Of a DNA stretch of 64,000 nt, positions 1 to 8,167 are shown in pieces (position 1 is the first letter of the stretch; each line of letters starts with the position of its first letter). A program made the position numbers and the translations under genes. This DNA comes from Rugamonas sp. A1-17 (lineage in GTDB: Bacteria; Pseudomonadota; Gammaproteobacteria; Burkholderiales; Burkholderiaceae_D). The notes below the pieces were generated by a model, which searched no databases, was not told where the DNA came from, and saw nothing but the letters and a program-made list of their open reading frames with translations. The stretch is taken from positions 310,001 to 374,000 of the forward strand of contig JAJLPB010000003.1 in NCBI GenBank assembly GCA_025548565.1, read 5' to 3'.

Positions 1-1
1 C

Positions 2-583
2 GAGGCGCTGGACCTGAAGAACATCATCCTGGCCGGCTTCTCGACCGGCGGCGGCGAGGTGGCGCGGTATGTGGGCCGCCATGGCACCGGGCGCATCGCC
101 AAGCTGGGTTTGATTTCGGCGGTGCCGCCGCTGATGCTCAAGACCGAAACCAACCCCGGCGGCCTGCCGATGGAAGTGTTTGACGGCCTGCGCGCCGGCT
201 CGGTCGCCAACCGTGCGCAGCTGTACCTGGACATCGCCTCGGGGCCTTTCTACGGCTACAACCGTCCGGGCGCCAAGCCGTCGCAGGGCATCATCCAGGC
301 GTGGTATGCGCAGGGCATGCAGGCCGGCCACAAGAATACCTACGATTCGATCAAGGCCTTCTCGGAAACCGACTTCCGCGACGATCTGAAAAAGTTCGAC
401 AAGCCGACGCTGATCATTCACGGCGACGACGACCAGATCGTGCCGATCGACGCCGCCGGCAAGGCCTCGGCCGCCATCGTCAAGCAAGCCAAGCTGATCA
501 TTTACGCCGGGGCGCCCCACGGCCTGACCGACACGCACAAGGACCAGTTCAACGCCGACTTCCTGGCGTTTGCCCGGTCCTGA
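2..583 (+). CDS. alpha/beta hydrolase, arylesterase/non-haem chloroperoxidase type (5' end outside window)
   Basis: Only the C-terminal 193 residues are present; the reading frame is open from base 2. The nucleophile elbow GFSTGG, the acid-bearing stretch HGDDDQIVP and the catalytic-His stretch GAPHGLTD are all visible, so the catalytic triad is intact. The protein differs from the next gene downstream at only 8 of the 193 aligned residues, which marks a recent tandem duplication. The family hydrolyses esters or carries out cofactor-free perhydrolysis/haloperoxidation; the substrate here is unknown. The missing N terminus probably carries a Tat signal like that of the second copy, but this is inference. 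Confidence 0.85.
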   Translation, partial: EALDLKNIILAGFSTGGGEVARYVGRHGTGRIAKLGLISAVPPLMLKTETNPGGLPMEVFDGLRAGSVANRAQLYLDIASGPFYGYNRPGAKPSQGIIQAWYAQGMQAGHKNTYDSIKAFSETDFRDDLKKFDKPTLIIHGDDDQIVPIDAAGKASAAIVKQAKLIIYAGAPHGLTDTHKDQFNADFLAFARS

Positions 584-590
584 TAGGCGG

Positions 591-608
591 GGCCGCCCTC
601 GGGCGGCC
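591..608 (+). terminator. hairpin after first hydrolase copy
   Basis: Two 8-base arms, GGCCGCCC and GGGCGGCC, are separated by two bases and lie 8 bases after the stop codon. The following bases are A/T-rich but not a clean T run, so termination may be partial. Confidence 0.6.
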
Positions 609-619
609 TTAAATTATTT

Positions 620-715
620 AATTAAATAGCTTGCTATTGAATTGTTGACGATATATATTGTCGACATGGGCAGCACGAAACGCCCGAACAAGACACATGA
701 AATAGCTCGCTACTA
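620..715 (+). promoter_or_regulatory. operator-like palindromes and promoter between the two hydrolase copies
   Basis: At 620-643 there is a 24-base palindrome with 11-base arms matching at 10 positions (core AATAGC-tt-GCTATT). A related, less perfect copy (AATAGC-tc-GCTACT) lies at 701-714. Between them, 644-665 is a third imperfect palindrome (9 of 11 positions) around an AT core. A weak sigma70 pair TTGCTA (631-636) and TATATT (654-659), 17 bases apart, would place the first palindrome over the -35 region. Palindromes of this shape are typical of MarR/OhrR-type repressors; no such repressor gene lies in the window, so the regulator is unknown. Confidence 0.45.
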
Positions 716-746
716 AATCGTAAACTACTTAAAAATGGAGTTCGCC

Positions 747-1742
747 ATGAATAAATCTTCCCAATCCCAAGCAATGAACCCATCCCGTCGTTCCGCCTTG
801 TTCGGTGGTGCTGGTGCGGCGGCGGCTGCCGTCGCTCTTCCGCTGGCGGCTTTCGCCGGCGGTAGTGCGCAGGCCGCTCCTGTCGTTCGCGGCGGCGCTG
901 TCAGCAAGACCGGCAGCACCATCACCACCCGCGACGGCGTTGAGATCTACTACAAGGATTGGGGCCCGCGCACGGGCCAGCCTGTTGTGCTGAGCCACGG
1001 CTGGCCGCTGAACGCCGACAGCTGGGAATCGGCAGCCTTCCATCTGGCGAATAACGGTTTCCGTGTCATCACCCACGACCGCCGCGGCCATGGCCGTTCC
1101 AGCCAGCCTTGGGACGGCAACGACATGGACCACTACGCCGACGACCTGGCGCAACTGATCGAAGCGCTGGACCTGAAGAACATCATCCTGGCCGGCTTCT
1201 CGACCGGTGGCGGCGAAGTGGCGCGTTATGTGGGCCGCCACGGCACCAAGCGCATCGCCAAGCTGGGCCTGATCTCGGCCGTGCCGCCGCTGATGCTCAA
1301 GACCGCTACCAACCCGGGCGGCCTGCCGATGGAAGTGTTCGACGGCATCCGTGCCGGCTCGGTCGCCAACCGTGCGCAGCTGTACCTGGACATCGCCTCG
1401 GGGCCTTTCTACGGCTACAACCGTCCGGGCGCCAAGCCGTCGCAGGGCATCATCCAGGCGTGGTATGCGCAGGGCATGCAGGCCGGCCACAAGAACACCT
1501 ACGATTCGATCAAGGCCTTCTCGGAAACCGATTTCCGTGACGACTTGAAGAAATTCGACAAGCCGACGCTGATCATCCACGGCGACGACGACCAGATCGT
1601 GCCGATCGATGCCGCCGGCAAGGCCTCGGCCGCCATCGTCAAGCACGCCAAGCTGATCGTCTACCCAGGCGCGCCGCACGGCTTGACCGATACGCACAAG
1701 GACAAGTTCAACGCCGACTTCCTGGCGTTCGCCCAGTCCTAA
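747..1742 (+). CDS. exported alpha/beta hydrolase, arylesterase/non-haem chloroperoxidase type
   Basis: The start at 747 is chosen over the in-frame ATG at 735 because GGAG at 737-740 sits six bases before it. This gives 331 residues. A twin-arginine signal (S-R-R-S-A-L-F near residues 13-19, then an Ala-rich core) precedes the hydrolase domain from about residue 55. The triad is Ser152 in GFSTG, an Asp near 281 in HGDDD and His311 in GAPHG. The gene is the second of a tandem pair and is followed by a strong terminator, so it is probably transcribed alone. Export through Tat suggests a periplasmic role, perhaps ester or peroxide metabolism; the exact substrate cannot be read from sequence. 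Confidence 0.88.
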   Translation: MNKSSQSQAMNPSRRSALFGGAGAAAAAVALPLAAFAGGSAQAAPVVRGGAVSKTGSTITTRDGVEIYYKDWGPRTGQPVVLSHGWPLNADSWESAAFHLANNGFRVITHDRRGHGRSSQPWDGNDMDHYADDLAQLIEALDLKNIILAGFSTGGGEVARYVGRHGTKRIAKLGLISAVPPLMLKTATNPGGLPMEVFDGIRAGSVANRAQLYLDIASGPFYGYNRPGAKPSQGIIQAWYAQGMQAGHKNTYDSIKAFSETDFRDDLKKFDKPTLIIHGDDDQIVPIDAAGKASAAIVKHAKLIVYPGAPHGLTDTHKDKFNADFLAFAQS

Positions 1743-1746
1743 AACG

Positions 1747-1775
1747 AACACAGGGCCCCTCGAGGGCCCTGTGTT
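1747..1775 (+). terminator. intrinsic terminator after second hydrolase copy
   Basis: Perfect 12-base arms (1747-1758 and 1764-1775) around a 5-base loop begin 4 bases after the stop codon. The 3' arm runs into a T-containing tail. Confidence 0.8.
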
Positions 1776-1803
1776 TGCGGTTTCTACGTGCTATATTGCA
1801 AGT

Positions 1804-2547
1804 ATGAGAGCGCACCTGATGACACTGACCATGCTGTGCGTTGGCGTGTTCCACGGCGCCGCGCGGAGCGAGGTCATCAATGTGTACACCAGCGCTCGTG
1901 TCGCGCCTCTGGTGGTCGGCGACGGCAGCGGCATCTATCCCGACCTGGTGGCTTACCTGAACCGCAAGAAGCTCGACCAGTTGAGCTTCAAACTGGTTTA
2001 TCTGCCGCGCAAGCGCTTGCAGTTGCAAGTGGAGCGCAACGAGCTGGATGGCATCGTCATTGGCATGATGCCGCACTGGTTCAACGACGTGCCTGAGAAA
2101 AAATACCTGTGGACCGCGGCCTTCGGCACTGACCGGTACGTGATCGTGCTGCCGGCGGCTCTGCCTTTCAACCCATCAAGGCCCGGCGCGCTGGCCGGCC
2201 GCACGGTCGGCCAGGTGCTGGGCTACAGCTATCCCGAGCTGGACGGATGGATACGCCAGCAAGGCCTGGTCCGCAACGACGCCCCCAGCGACGAGCACAG
2301 CCTGGAGAAGCTGCGGGTGGGGCGGGTCGATAGTGTGATCGCCGCGCAATCGGTGGTGCGCTACTACATGAAGGTGCGCGCGATGGAGGCCGACAAGTTC
2401 CAGCTGCACGAGCTGCCATCGAGCCTGACCGAGCGCCACTTCCTGGTGCCGCGCGACAAGGCGGCGGTCTACGAAAAGATCGCGCCGGTGGTCCGGCAAC
2501 TCAAGGACGATCCCGAATGGCAGCGCCTGGTTGCCAAGTATGAGTAG
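1804..2547 (+). CDS. periplasmic solute-binding-like protein (amino-acid ABC transporter family 3 type)
   Basis: The protein has 247 residues with an N-terminal signal peptide (MRAHLMTLTMLCVGVFHGAARS) and a fold pattern like family 3 periplasmic binding proteins, including a G-I-Y-P-D-L segment near residue 40. An upstream in-frame start at 1771 is rejected because it lies inside the preceding terminator. No transporter genes adjoin it, so it may be an orphan sensor or binding protein. TATATT at 1792-1797 is only 6 bases before the ATG and no ribosome-binding site is visible, so the message may be leaderless. Confidence 0.75.
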   Translation: MRAHLMTLTMLCVGVFHGAARSEVINVYTSARVAPLVVGDGSGIYPDLVAYLNRKKLDQLSFKLVYLPRKRLQLQVERNELDGIVIGMMPHWFNDVPEKKYLWTAAFGTDRYVIVLPAALPFNPSRPGALAGRTVGQVLGYSYPELDGWIRQQGLVRNDAPSDEHSLEKLRVGRVDSVIAAQSVVRYYMKVRAMEADKFQLHELPSSLTERHFLVPRDKAAVYEKIAPVVRQLKDDPEWQRLVAKYE

Positions 2548-2555
2548 GTGACAGC

Positions 2556-3194
2556 CTAAACGTAGGGCGTACCTGCAAGCGCAGCGCTTAATCCGATAGT
2601 TCCGTTATCCACGATCGCGAGAAACACGGCCTTCGCCGCCGCTGGATCCTGGCTCCGCCGATAGGCTTGGTGCGCCTGTAGCAGCGCCACGCTCCATGTC
2701 GCCAGCAGCAGACCGGCCGCCAGTTGGGCGTCGACATCATCCGGTTCGCGGCCCGCGCATTCGGCTAGCGCCGCCGCCACGACCTGAGCGATCTCGTCGC
2801 GTATCGCCCTGGCCCGGGCCTTGAGGGTCTCGCTGCTGTCGATGGTCGCGACGAAGCTTTGGCTGCCGGCGGTAAAACAGACATACGGACTCTGCTCCTC
2901 CGCCAGCCGGTGGGCGAGCTGGCGCAAGGTCTCGACCGGTGCGACACCGGGATCGCGCTGCCGCAATGCCTCACGCAGAAGCTCGCGGCCTTCCTCGTCC
3001 CGGTCGAAGAACATGTCCTCCTTGCGCGGGAAGTGGTTGAACACCGTCATCCGCCCGACGTCGGCCGCCGCGGCGATCTCGTCCACCGTCACATGATCGA
3101 AGCCGCGCTCGAAAAACAAGCGCGTGGCGGCATTGGAAATGCCCTGCCGCGTGGCGAGGCGTTTGCGGGAGCGAAGATCAGTTGGGATTGACAT
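2556..3194 (-). CDS. TetR/AcrR family transcriptional regulator
   Basis: The 212-residue protein has an N-terminal helix-turn-helix (ATRLFFERGFDHVTVDEIAA, then VGRMTVFNHFPRKEDMF, about residues 22-62) typical of TetR repressors, and a variable C-terminal ligand domain. It is divergent from the FAD-monooxygenase gene with a 54-base intergenic region. By the usual logic of such pairs it should repress that gene and itself until an aromatic or quinone ligand binds. Regulation of the neighbour is inference from layout. Confidence 0.88.
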   Translation of the reverse strand: MSIPTDLRSRKRLATRQGISNAATRLFFERGFDHVTVDEIAAAADVGRMTVFNHFPRKEDMFFDRDEEGRELLREALRQRDPGVAPVETLRQLAHRLAEEQSPYVCFTAGSQSFVATIDSSETLKARARAIRDEIAQVVAAALAECAGREPDDVDAQLAAGLLLATWSVALLQAHQAYRRSQDPAAAKAVFLAIVDNGTIGLSAALAGTPYV

Positions 3195-3236
3195 GCGTCA
3201 GATGATAGCATAGTTTACATATACTGAGTACATATT
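3188..3236 (+). promoter_or_regulatory. divergent promoter/operator region between tetR-type gene and monooxygenase
   Basis: TTGACA at 3188-3193 overlaps the start of the tetR-type gene and is followed 17 bases later by TAGTTT. Two direct copies of TACATAT (3216-3222 and 3229-3235) flank a small TACT-g-AGTA palindrome. This is the likely binding site of the divergent TetR protein. Confidence 0.45.
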
Positions 3237-3248
3237 GGGATTGAGTAT

Positions 3249-4745
3249 ATGAAAGTCGATGTAATCGTTGTGGGTGCGGGACCTGTCGGGCTGCTGACCG
3301 CCATCGAGCTGACCTTGGGCGGCGTACGCGTGGTGGTGCTGGAGCGCTTGGCGAGCCCGAGCATGGTCATCAAGGCCTTGGGAATAGGGCCGCTGGGCGG
3401 CGAAGCGCTGCGGCGCCGGGGCATGGGCGCGGCCATGGCCGCCGCCGAAGCGCGCAGCTTCGAGGCCATGGGGCCGGCGGTCGCTGAGCTGCGTGGCCGC
3501 TCGTCGAAATTCAGCGGCCATTTCGCCGGCCTGTCGCTGATCCGCAAGGATGCGCAGGCGGAGCCGGAACGCCGTTCCCACCCGGTGGACCAGCACGCCA
3601 TCGAAGCCATGCTGGCCGAGCGCGCCCGCGCGCTGGGCATCGAAGTGCGCCGCGAGCACGAGGTCACCGGTTTTGACCGGCAGGCGGACGGCGTCGAGGT
3701 GGCGTGGACCGCGCCGGCCGGGGAGGGACGCATCCATTGCTCCTACCTGGTCGGTTGCGACGGCGGGCGCAGCCTCGTCCGCAAGATGGCTGGTTTCGAC
3801 TTTCCCGGCACGCCGCCCACGTTGACGCTCTACCAGGCCGTGGTCGAGATCGACCATCCCGAGCGTCTGCTGCCGGCAGGCTGGCGGCGCACATCCGGAG
3901 GTGTGTTCTCGTTCGGGGCCTTCCAGCGCCGCTTGTTCATGCTGGACTTCAGCGGGCCGCCGGCGGACCGGCAGGAACCGGTCACGCGCGAAGAGATCGA
4001 AGCCGTGCTGCGCCGTGTGAGCGGCGCGGATGTGCGGGTGCGGACGATGGAGAGCGGCAACCGGTGGACCGACAACACGCGCCTGGTCGACAGCTACCGC
4101 CGGGGCAGGGTGCTGCTGGCTGGCGACGCGGCGCATATCCACACGCCGTTCGGCGGCCAGGGCATGAGCCTTGGGCTGGTGGACGCCGCCAATCTCGGCT
4201 GGAAACTCGCCGCGGTGATACGCGGCGAAATGCCCGACAGCCTGCTCGACACCTACACGGCCGAGCGGCGCCCCGCCGCCCAGGCGGTGCTGGCCAATAC
4301 CCTGGCCCAGCTCGCGATCATGCGCCCCGATCCGCAAGCGGGCGCGATGCGGGACCTGATGGCCAACCTGATGCAATTCGATGACGTCAACCGGCTGATC
4401 GGCGGCTTGATGAGCGGGCTGTCCACCCGTTACGACCTGAAGCCGGATCACGACGGCGTCGGCCGCCTGCTGGGCGACCGGGAGACAAGCCCCGGTGTTG
4501 CGCTTTACGATTGCATGCAGGATGGCATGGGCGTTCTGCTCGACGCGTCAAGCGGCGGCGAGGCGTCCCGGCTGGTTGCCGCCGCGACGCCACGAATACG
4601 CTGCGTCGCGATCGAGACCGGGCCGTCAATGCTGATCCGTCCCGATGCCTGCGTAGCCTGGATCGCCGCAGAAGACGGCATCAACGGTTTGCAGGAAGCG
4701 CTGCACCGCTGGTTCGTTCAGGCGCCGCTTCCTTCTCTCTGCTGA
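3249..4745 (+). CDS. FAD-dependent aromatic monooxygenase (phenol hydroxylase/PgaE-like)
   Basis: The 498-residue protein has all three hallmarks of class A flavoprotein hydroxylases. These are a dinucleotide-binding GAGPVG at residues 9-14, a GCDGGRSLVRK segment near residue 170, and the second FAD motif LLAGDAAHIHTPFGGQGM near residue 290. The family hydroxylates aromatic rings using NAD(P)H and O2. It is divergent from a TetR regulator. Its last 28 bases overlap the 3' end of the convergent GlxA-type regulator gene. The substrate is unknown; detoxification of phenolics or an antibiotic is equally possible. Confidence 0.87.
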   Translation: MKVDVIVVGAGPVGLLTAIELTLGGVRVVVLERLASPSMVIKALGIGPLGGEALRRRGMGAAMAAAEARSFEAMGPAVAELRGRSSKFSGHFAGLSLIRKDAQAEPERRSHPVDQHAIEAMLAERARALGIEVRREHEVTGFDRQADGVEVAWTAPAGEGRIHCSYLVGCDGGRSLVRKMAGFDFPGTPPTLTLYQAVVEIDHPERLLPAGWRRTSGGVFSFGAFQRRLFMLDFSGPPADRQEPVTREEIEAVLRRVSGADVRVRTMESGNRWTDNTRLVDSYRRGRVLLAGDAAHIHTPFGGQGMSLGLVDAANLGWKLAAVIRGEMPDSLLDTYTAERRPAAQAVLANTLAQLAIMRPDPQAGAMRDLMANLMQFDDVNRLIGGLMSGLSTRYDLKPDHDGVGRLLGDRETSPGVALYDCMQDGMGVLLDASSGGEASRLVAAATPRIRCVAIETGPSMLIRPDACVAWIAAEDGINGLQEALHRWFVQAPLPSLC

Positions 4746-5728
4746 ATCCATTGTCGATACGCGTTGGGACTCATGCCCATGAAGCGGGTGAAGGCGCGGC
4801 GGAAGCTGCTCTCATCGGCGTAACCGCTTTGCTGAGCGATGCGTTTGACGTTGCTGGCCTTCTTTTCCAGCAGCACGCGCGCCGTCTCAAGGCGGACGCG
4901 TGTGATGAAGGCTTTCGGCGATTCGCCGACCAGGGCCTTCAGCCGCCGGTGCAGCGTTCGTTCGCTGGTCGCAAGCAAGGCCGCCAGTGCGCTTGCCGTT
5001 AAAAGATCCGGCGTCTGGCGGACCATGTTCTCGGCTTCAAAAAGGAAGGGATCGCGGGTCCGCACATAACCGTTGGGCGCATAGACCACATGATTCAAGG
5101 GCGCGTTGTCGGCCACGGCGAAATCGGCGGTGATGCGGGCCACCTCCGGCCCGGCCAACTGCCGGATGCAATGCAGCGCAAGGTCCACCCATGAGAGCGG
5201 ACCGCCCACGCTCACGACACGCCTGTCCTCCAACAGCGGCGAGCCCCACATGAAAACGGCCTTCGGATAGCGTTGCTTGAGTTCGTCCTGGAACCACCAG
5301 GTGGTGGTGCAACGCCGTCCGTCCAGCAGGCCCGCCTCGCCCAGCACGAAGACGCCCGCGCAGGAGCCGCCGATCAGCGCGCCGTGAGCGTGTTGGGCAC
5401 GCAGCCACGCGCCGATCTGCCGCATTTCAGGCGATCGCTGCGGCAGCCCGTCGAGGCCCGGCACCAGCCCTGGGATCAGCACCGCGTCGCAACGGCTGAT
5501 GTCGGCCGCCGCCATGTTCACGGCCACCTCGCGGCCTTGCCCATCGCGCAGGGGATTGCCGTCCACAGTCGCGGACACGACTTCCCACTTTTGCCTTGGC
5601 AAGCTCTGGCCGGATTTGTCCGAGGCATCGGACCGGCTCACCGCGTGCCGCGCCAATTCGAACATGTCCAGCAAGCCGACCATCGCGGACGACATGCATC
5701 CGTCAAAGCCAAGTATGACCACCTTCAT
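4718..5728 (-). CDS. GlxA-type AraC family regulator with DJ-1/PfpI domain
   Basis: The 336-residue protein joins an N-terminal DJ-1/PfpI-like domain (MKVVILGFDGCMSSAMVGLL, with the nucleophile-elbow-like GGSCAGVFVLGEAGLLDG near residue 140) to a C-terminal AraC double helix-turn-helix (RTLHRRLKALVGESPKAFI to RAFTRFMGMSPNAYRQW). Members of this class sense small metabolites and activate nearby genes. It converges on the monooxygenase gene with a 28-base overlap and lies upstream of a small ABM-domain gene on the other strand, which is a possible target. Confidence 0.85.
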   Translation of the reverse strand: MKVVILGFDGCMSSAMVGLLDMFELARHAVSRSDASDKSGQSLPRQKWEVVSATVDGNPLRDGQGREVAVNMAAADISRCDAVLIPGLVPGLDGLPQRSPEMRQIGAWLRAQHAHGALIGGSCAGVFVLGEAGLLDGRRCTTTWWFQDELKQRYPKAVFMWGSPLLEDRRVVSVGGPLSWVDLALHCIRQLAGPEVARITADFAVADNAPLNHVVYAPNGYVRTRDPFLFEAENMVRQTPDLLTASALAALLATSERTLHRRLKALVGESPKAFITRVRLETARVLLEKKASNVKRIAQQSGYADESSFRRAFTRFMGMSPNAYRQWIQQREGSGA

Positions 5729-5873
5729 CTCACCTCCGGAAAACTAACTTGGCGAATACGGCACGAAATATGGCTGGGTTGCCACCCTCGTTTCCTTGGG
5801 CCGGGCTTCAGAATGAAGTCCTGCCCCAATGCGAATTGGGCATCGACAGAAAACCCACTTCAAAGGAACTACC

Positions 5874-6182
5874 ATGACCCAAACCGCCGCAATCGTTACT
5901 TTCAAAGCCCAGCCGGGCAAGGGCAATGAAGTCGCCCGCCTCGTCGCGGCCGCCCTGCCGCATGCCAAGACGGAACAGCCGCTGCTGGTGTGGCTGATCC
6001 TGCAATCGGAAACCGATCCGGATACCGTTTATATCGTTGATGTCTTTACCGACGCCGCCGGCCGCGACGCGCACTACAAGGATGCAGCCGCCGCGCAAAT
6101 CATGGCGACGGTGCCACCTTACCTGGCGTCCCCGCTGGATATCTCTCCGCTGAAGCTGGTGGTCGCCAAAGGCGTTGCATAA
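5874..6182 (+). CDS. antibiotic biosynthesis monooxygenase (ABM) domain protein
   Basis: This 102-residue protein has the one-domain dimeric alpha/beta-barrel layout of quinol monooxygenases (YgiN-like), with an early F-K-A-Q-P-G-K segment and a central L-I-L-Q-S-E strand. The start at 5874 is supported by AAAGGA about six bases upstream; an upstream in-frame ATG at 5829 has no such site. Its last 64 bases overlap the 3' end of the convergent LysR gene. The family oxidises quinols or degrades small reactive compounds without a metal cofactor. Confidence 0.75.
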   Translation: MTQTAAIVTFKAQPGKGNEVARLVAAALPHAKTEQPLLVWLILQSETDPDTVYIVDVFTDAAGRDAHYKDAAAAQIMATVPPYLASPLDISPLKLVVAKGVA

Positions 6183-7084
6183 GCTTCGTCCAGCAGCCAG
6201 CGGCGAAACGTCGCCAGCCTCGGCAAGTTGGCCGATTCGGGCCGGTAGACGATGTAGTAGGCCAGTGGCGACTGGAAGCTGATGTCGCCGCACAGGCGCA
6301 CCAGCCGTCCGGAGGTGATGTCGTCACGCGCCATCACGCTGCGGGCGAGGGCGATGCCCTGGCCTTCCGCCGCTGCCTGCAGCACCGCCGCCGAGTTGTT
6401 GATCTTCATGCCGCGTGAGGCGGCGGCGTTGCTGACGCCGGCCTTGCGCAGCCATGCGTCCCAGGTCGGGAAATCGGCATGGCCATCCATCGACAAGTCA
6501 TGGATCAGCATGTGCTGCGCGAGGTCCGCCGGCTTGCGCAAGCGCGGGTTCTTGCGCAGGAATTCCGGCGAGCAGACGGGATAGATTTCCTCGTCCAGCA
6601 ACTTGTCCGCCGTCAGTCCCGGCCAGCTTCCGGTACCGTATCGCACGCCGATGTCGATGCGCTGGGCGACGAAGTCCACGGCCTTGAGATTGGTATCGAG
6701 GCGCACATCGGTGTCCGCGCAGATGGCGTGGAATCTTTCGATGCGCGGCAACAGCCATTTGGCGGCGAAGGCCGGACTGACCGTCACCGTCAGCACGCCG
6801 GCGAGGCCGCCCTCCTTGAGGCGTTCGAGGCCGGACACCAGCTTGTCAAAGCCCGCGCGCAGGTCGGGCAGGGCGCGCTCGGCGGTTTCGGTCGTCACCA
6901 GCCGGGACTTGCCGCCGGCGTTCCGGTGGAACAGCGGTGCGCCGAGCCAGTCTTCCAAAGTGCGCACGAGTTGCCCCACCGCCGCCGGCGTGACGTTGAG
7001 TTCCGCGGCGGCCGCCGAAAAACTCTGGTGCCGGGCACTGGCTTCAAAGGCGCGCAAGGCGTTCAGGTGGATAGGTGTTTTCAT
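6119..7084 (-). CDS. LysR family transcriptional regulator (GcvA-like)
   Basis: The 321-residue protein begins with a LysR winged helix (ALRAFEASARHQSFSAAAAE, then NVTPAAVGQLVRTLEDWLG), followed by a periplasmic-binding-like effector domain (LTVTVSPAFAAKWLLPRI around residue 100) as in GcvA-type members. It is divergent from the six-gene operon that starts at 7213, separated by 128 bases, and is its likely activator. The C-terminal coding end overlaps the convergent ABM gene. Confidence 0.9.
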   Translation of the reverse strand: MKTPIHLNALRAFEASARHQSFSAAAAELNVTPAAVGQLVRTLEDWLGAPLFHRNAGGKSRLVTTETAERALPDLRAGFDKLVSGLERLKEGGLAGVLTVTVSPAFAAKWLLPRIERFHAICADTDVRLDTNLKAVDFVAQRIDIGVRYGTGSWPGLTADKLLDEEIYPVCSPEFLRKNPRLRKPADLAQHMLIHDLSMDGHADFPTWDAWLRKAGVSNAAASRGMKINNSAAVLQAAAEGQGIALARSVMARDDITSGRLVRLCGDISFQSPLAYYIVYRPESANLPRLATFRRWLLDEAYATPLATTSFSGEISSGDAR

Positions 7085-7154
7085 GACGTCATTCTACGCG
7101 TCGGGAAATTTTCACGATCAATATTTTCTTTCAATGACTAGCAGTTAATCTGAT

Positions 7155-7183
7155 TTGTCCGGGCGGTCCGGGCGGCGCACAAT
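7155..7183 (+). promoter_or_regulatory. probable promoter of the LysR-linked redox operon
   Basis: TTGTCC (7155-7160) and CACAAT (7178-7183) are separated by 17 bases and lie 29 bases before the first gene, which has a ribosome-binding GGAG just before its ATG. Confidence 0.45.
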
Positions 7184-7212
7184 GGTTTTTCTTAACCCAA
7201 CTGGAGCATCAC

Positions 7213-7491
7213 ATGGCCTACCTGCAAATCACCCTCAAGATCGCCAACGCCAACCGCGCCGCCGCCGCTGCCGTCTATCAGAAGTACAAGGCGCCCTTCC
7301 TCGACACCATCGCCGGCGCGAAATCCAAGGAACTGCTGGTCCGCGATGAGGACGTACAAGTGCTGCACGGTTTCGACTCCGTGGAACACGCCAACGCCTA
7401 CCTGCAAAGCGCGCTGTTCAATGCCGACGTGGTGGGCGGCCTGAAGCCGTTGCTCGACGCCGCGCCCGACGTGCGCGTCTACGCAAGCTAA
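7213..7491 (+). CDS. small protein of unknown function, possible dimeric alpha/beta-barrel
   Basis: A 92-residue soluble protein with no signal or membrane segment. Its alternating pattern (MAYLQITLKIANAN, then helix, then a VLHGFDS strand) and size fit a single ferredoxin-like barrel unit like ABM proteins, but no motif confirms this. It is the first gene of a tight co-directional run (5 bases to the cupin gene), opposite the LysR gene. It may act on the same substrate as the downstream oxidoreductases. Confidence 0.6.
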   Translation: MAYLQITLKIANANRAAAAAVYQKYKAPFLDTIAGAKSKELLVRDEDVQVLHGFDSVEHANAYLQSALFNADVVGGLKPLLDAAPDVRVYAS

Positions 7492-7496
7492 ACGTC

Positions 7497-8165
7497 ATGC
7501 TGATCAACGCCGATTTCTCCCGTCCCGTCGCGATGGCGCCCCATCAGTATCAATGGGTGGCCTCGCCTCAGGATGGCGTGGAGCGCGTGATGCTCGACCG
7601 TGTCGGGGCCGAGAAGGCCCGCGCCACCAGCATCGTGCGCTACGCCCCGCATTCCTCGTTCCCGCACCATCAGCATCCCGGTGGCGAGGAAATACTGGTC
7701 CTCGACGGCACCTTCTCCGAAGGCGGCCTGGACTATCCCGCCGGCTGGTATCTGCGCAATCCGCCGGGCTCCAGCCATCAGCCGTCCAGCGGCGAGGGCG
7801 CCATCATCTTTGTGAAACTGCGGCAGATGTCGACGCCGGAGCAGCCTTACGTGCGCATCGATACGCGCGATCCGGCCTCCTGGCGGGTCGAACAGGGACG
7901 CGAGATTTGTCCGCTGTTTTCCGACGCGTCCGAACAGGTCAGCCTGCAACGTCTTGCGCCGCATGATGCGCTGCTGGCCGACGCCGAGGGCGGATTGGAA
8001 TTGCTGGTGCTGGAAGGCGATGTCGTCGCGCAGCAGCAAACCTACGCACCGCGCAGCTGGATGCGCTTGCCTGCGGGGGCCTTGCCCGCCATCGTCGCGG
8101 GCGAACAGGGGGCGACCGTCTACCTGAAGGTCAGCCATCTGGCCAATATGCGCTTGAAAGGATAA
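7497..8165 (+). CDS. cupin protein, ChrR-like
   Basis: A 222-residue protein with two cupin repeats. The first has the metal-binding set HHQHPGGEE with a later His in GSSHQP, matching the ChrR-type cupin that binds zinc or iron; the second (from about residue 130) is more degenerate. ChrR proteins pair with ECF sigma factors to sense singlet oxygen or peroxides, but no sigma factor is next to it and it lacks an obvious N-terminal anti-sigma zinc domain, so an enzymatic or storage role is possible. It is 2 bases from the amine-oxidase gene. Confidence 0.75.
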   Translation: MLINADFSRPVAMAPHQYQWVASPQDGVERVMLDRVGAEKARATSIVRYAPHSSFPHHQHPGGEEILVLDGTFSEGGLDYPAGWYLRNPPGSSHQPSSGEGAIIFVKLRQMSTPEQPYVRIDTRDPASWRVEQGREICPLFSDASEQVSLQRLAPHDALLADAEGGLELLVLEGDVVAQQQTYAPRSWMRLPAGALPAIVAGEQGATVYLKVSHLANMRLKG

Positions 8166-8167
8166 GC

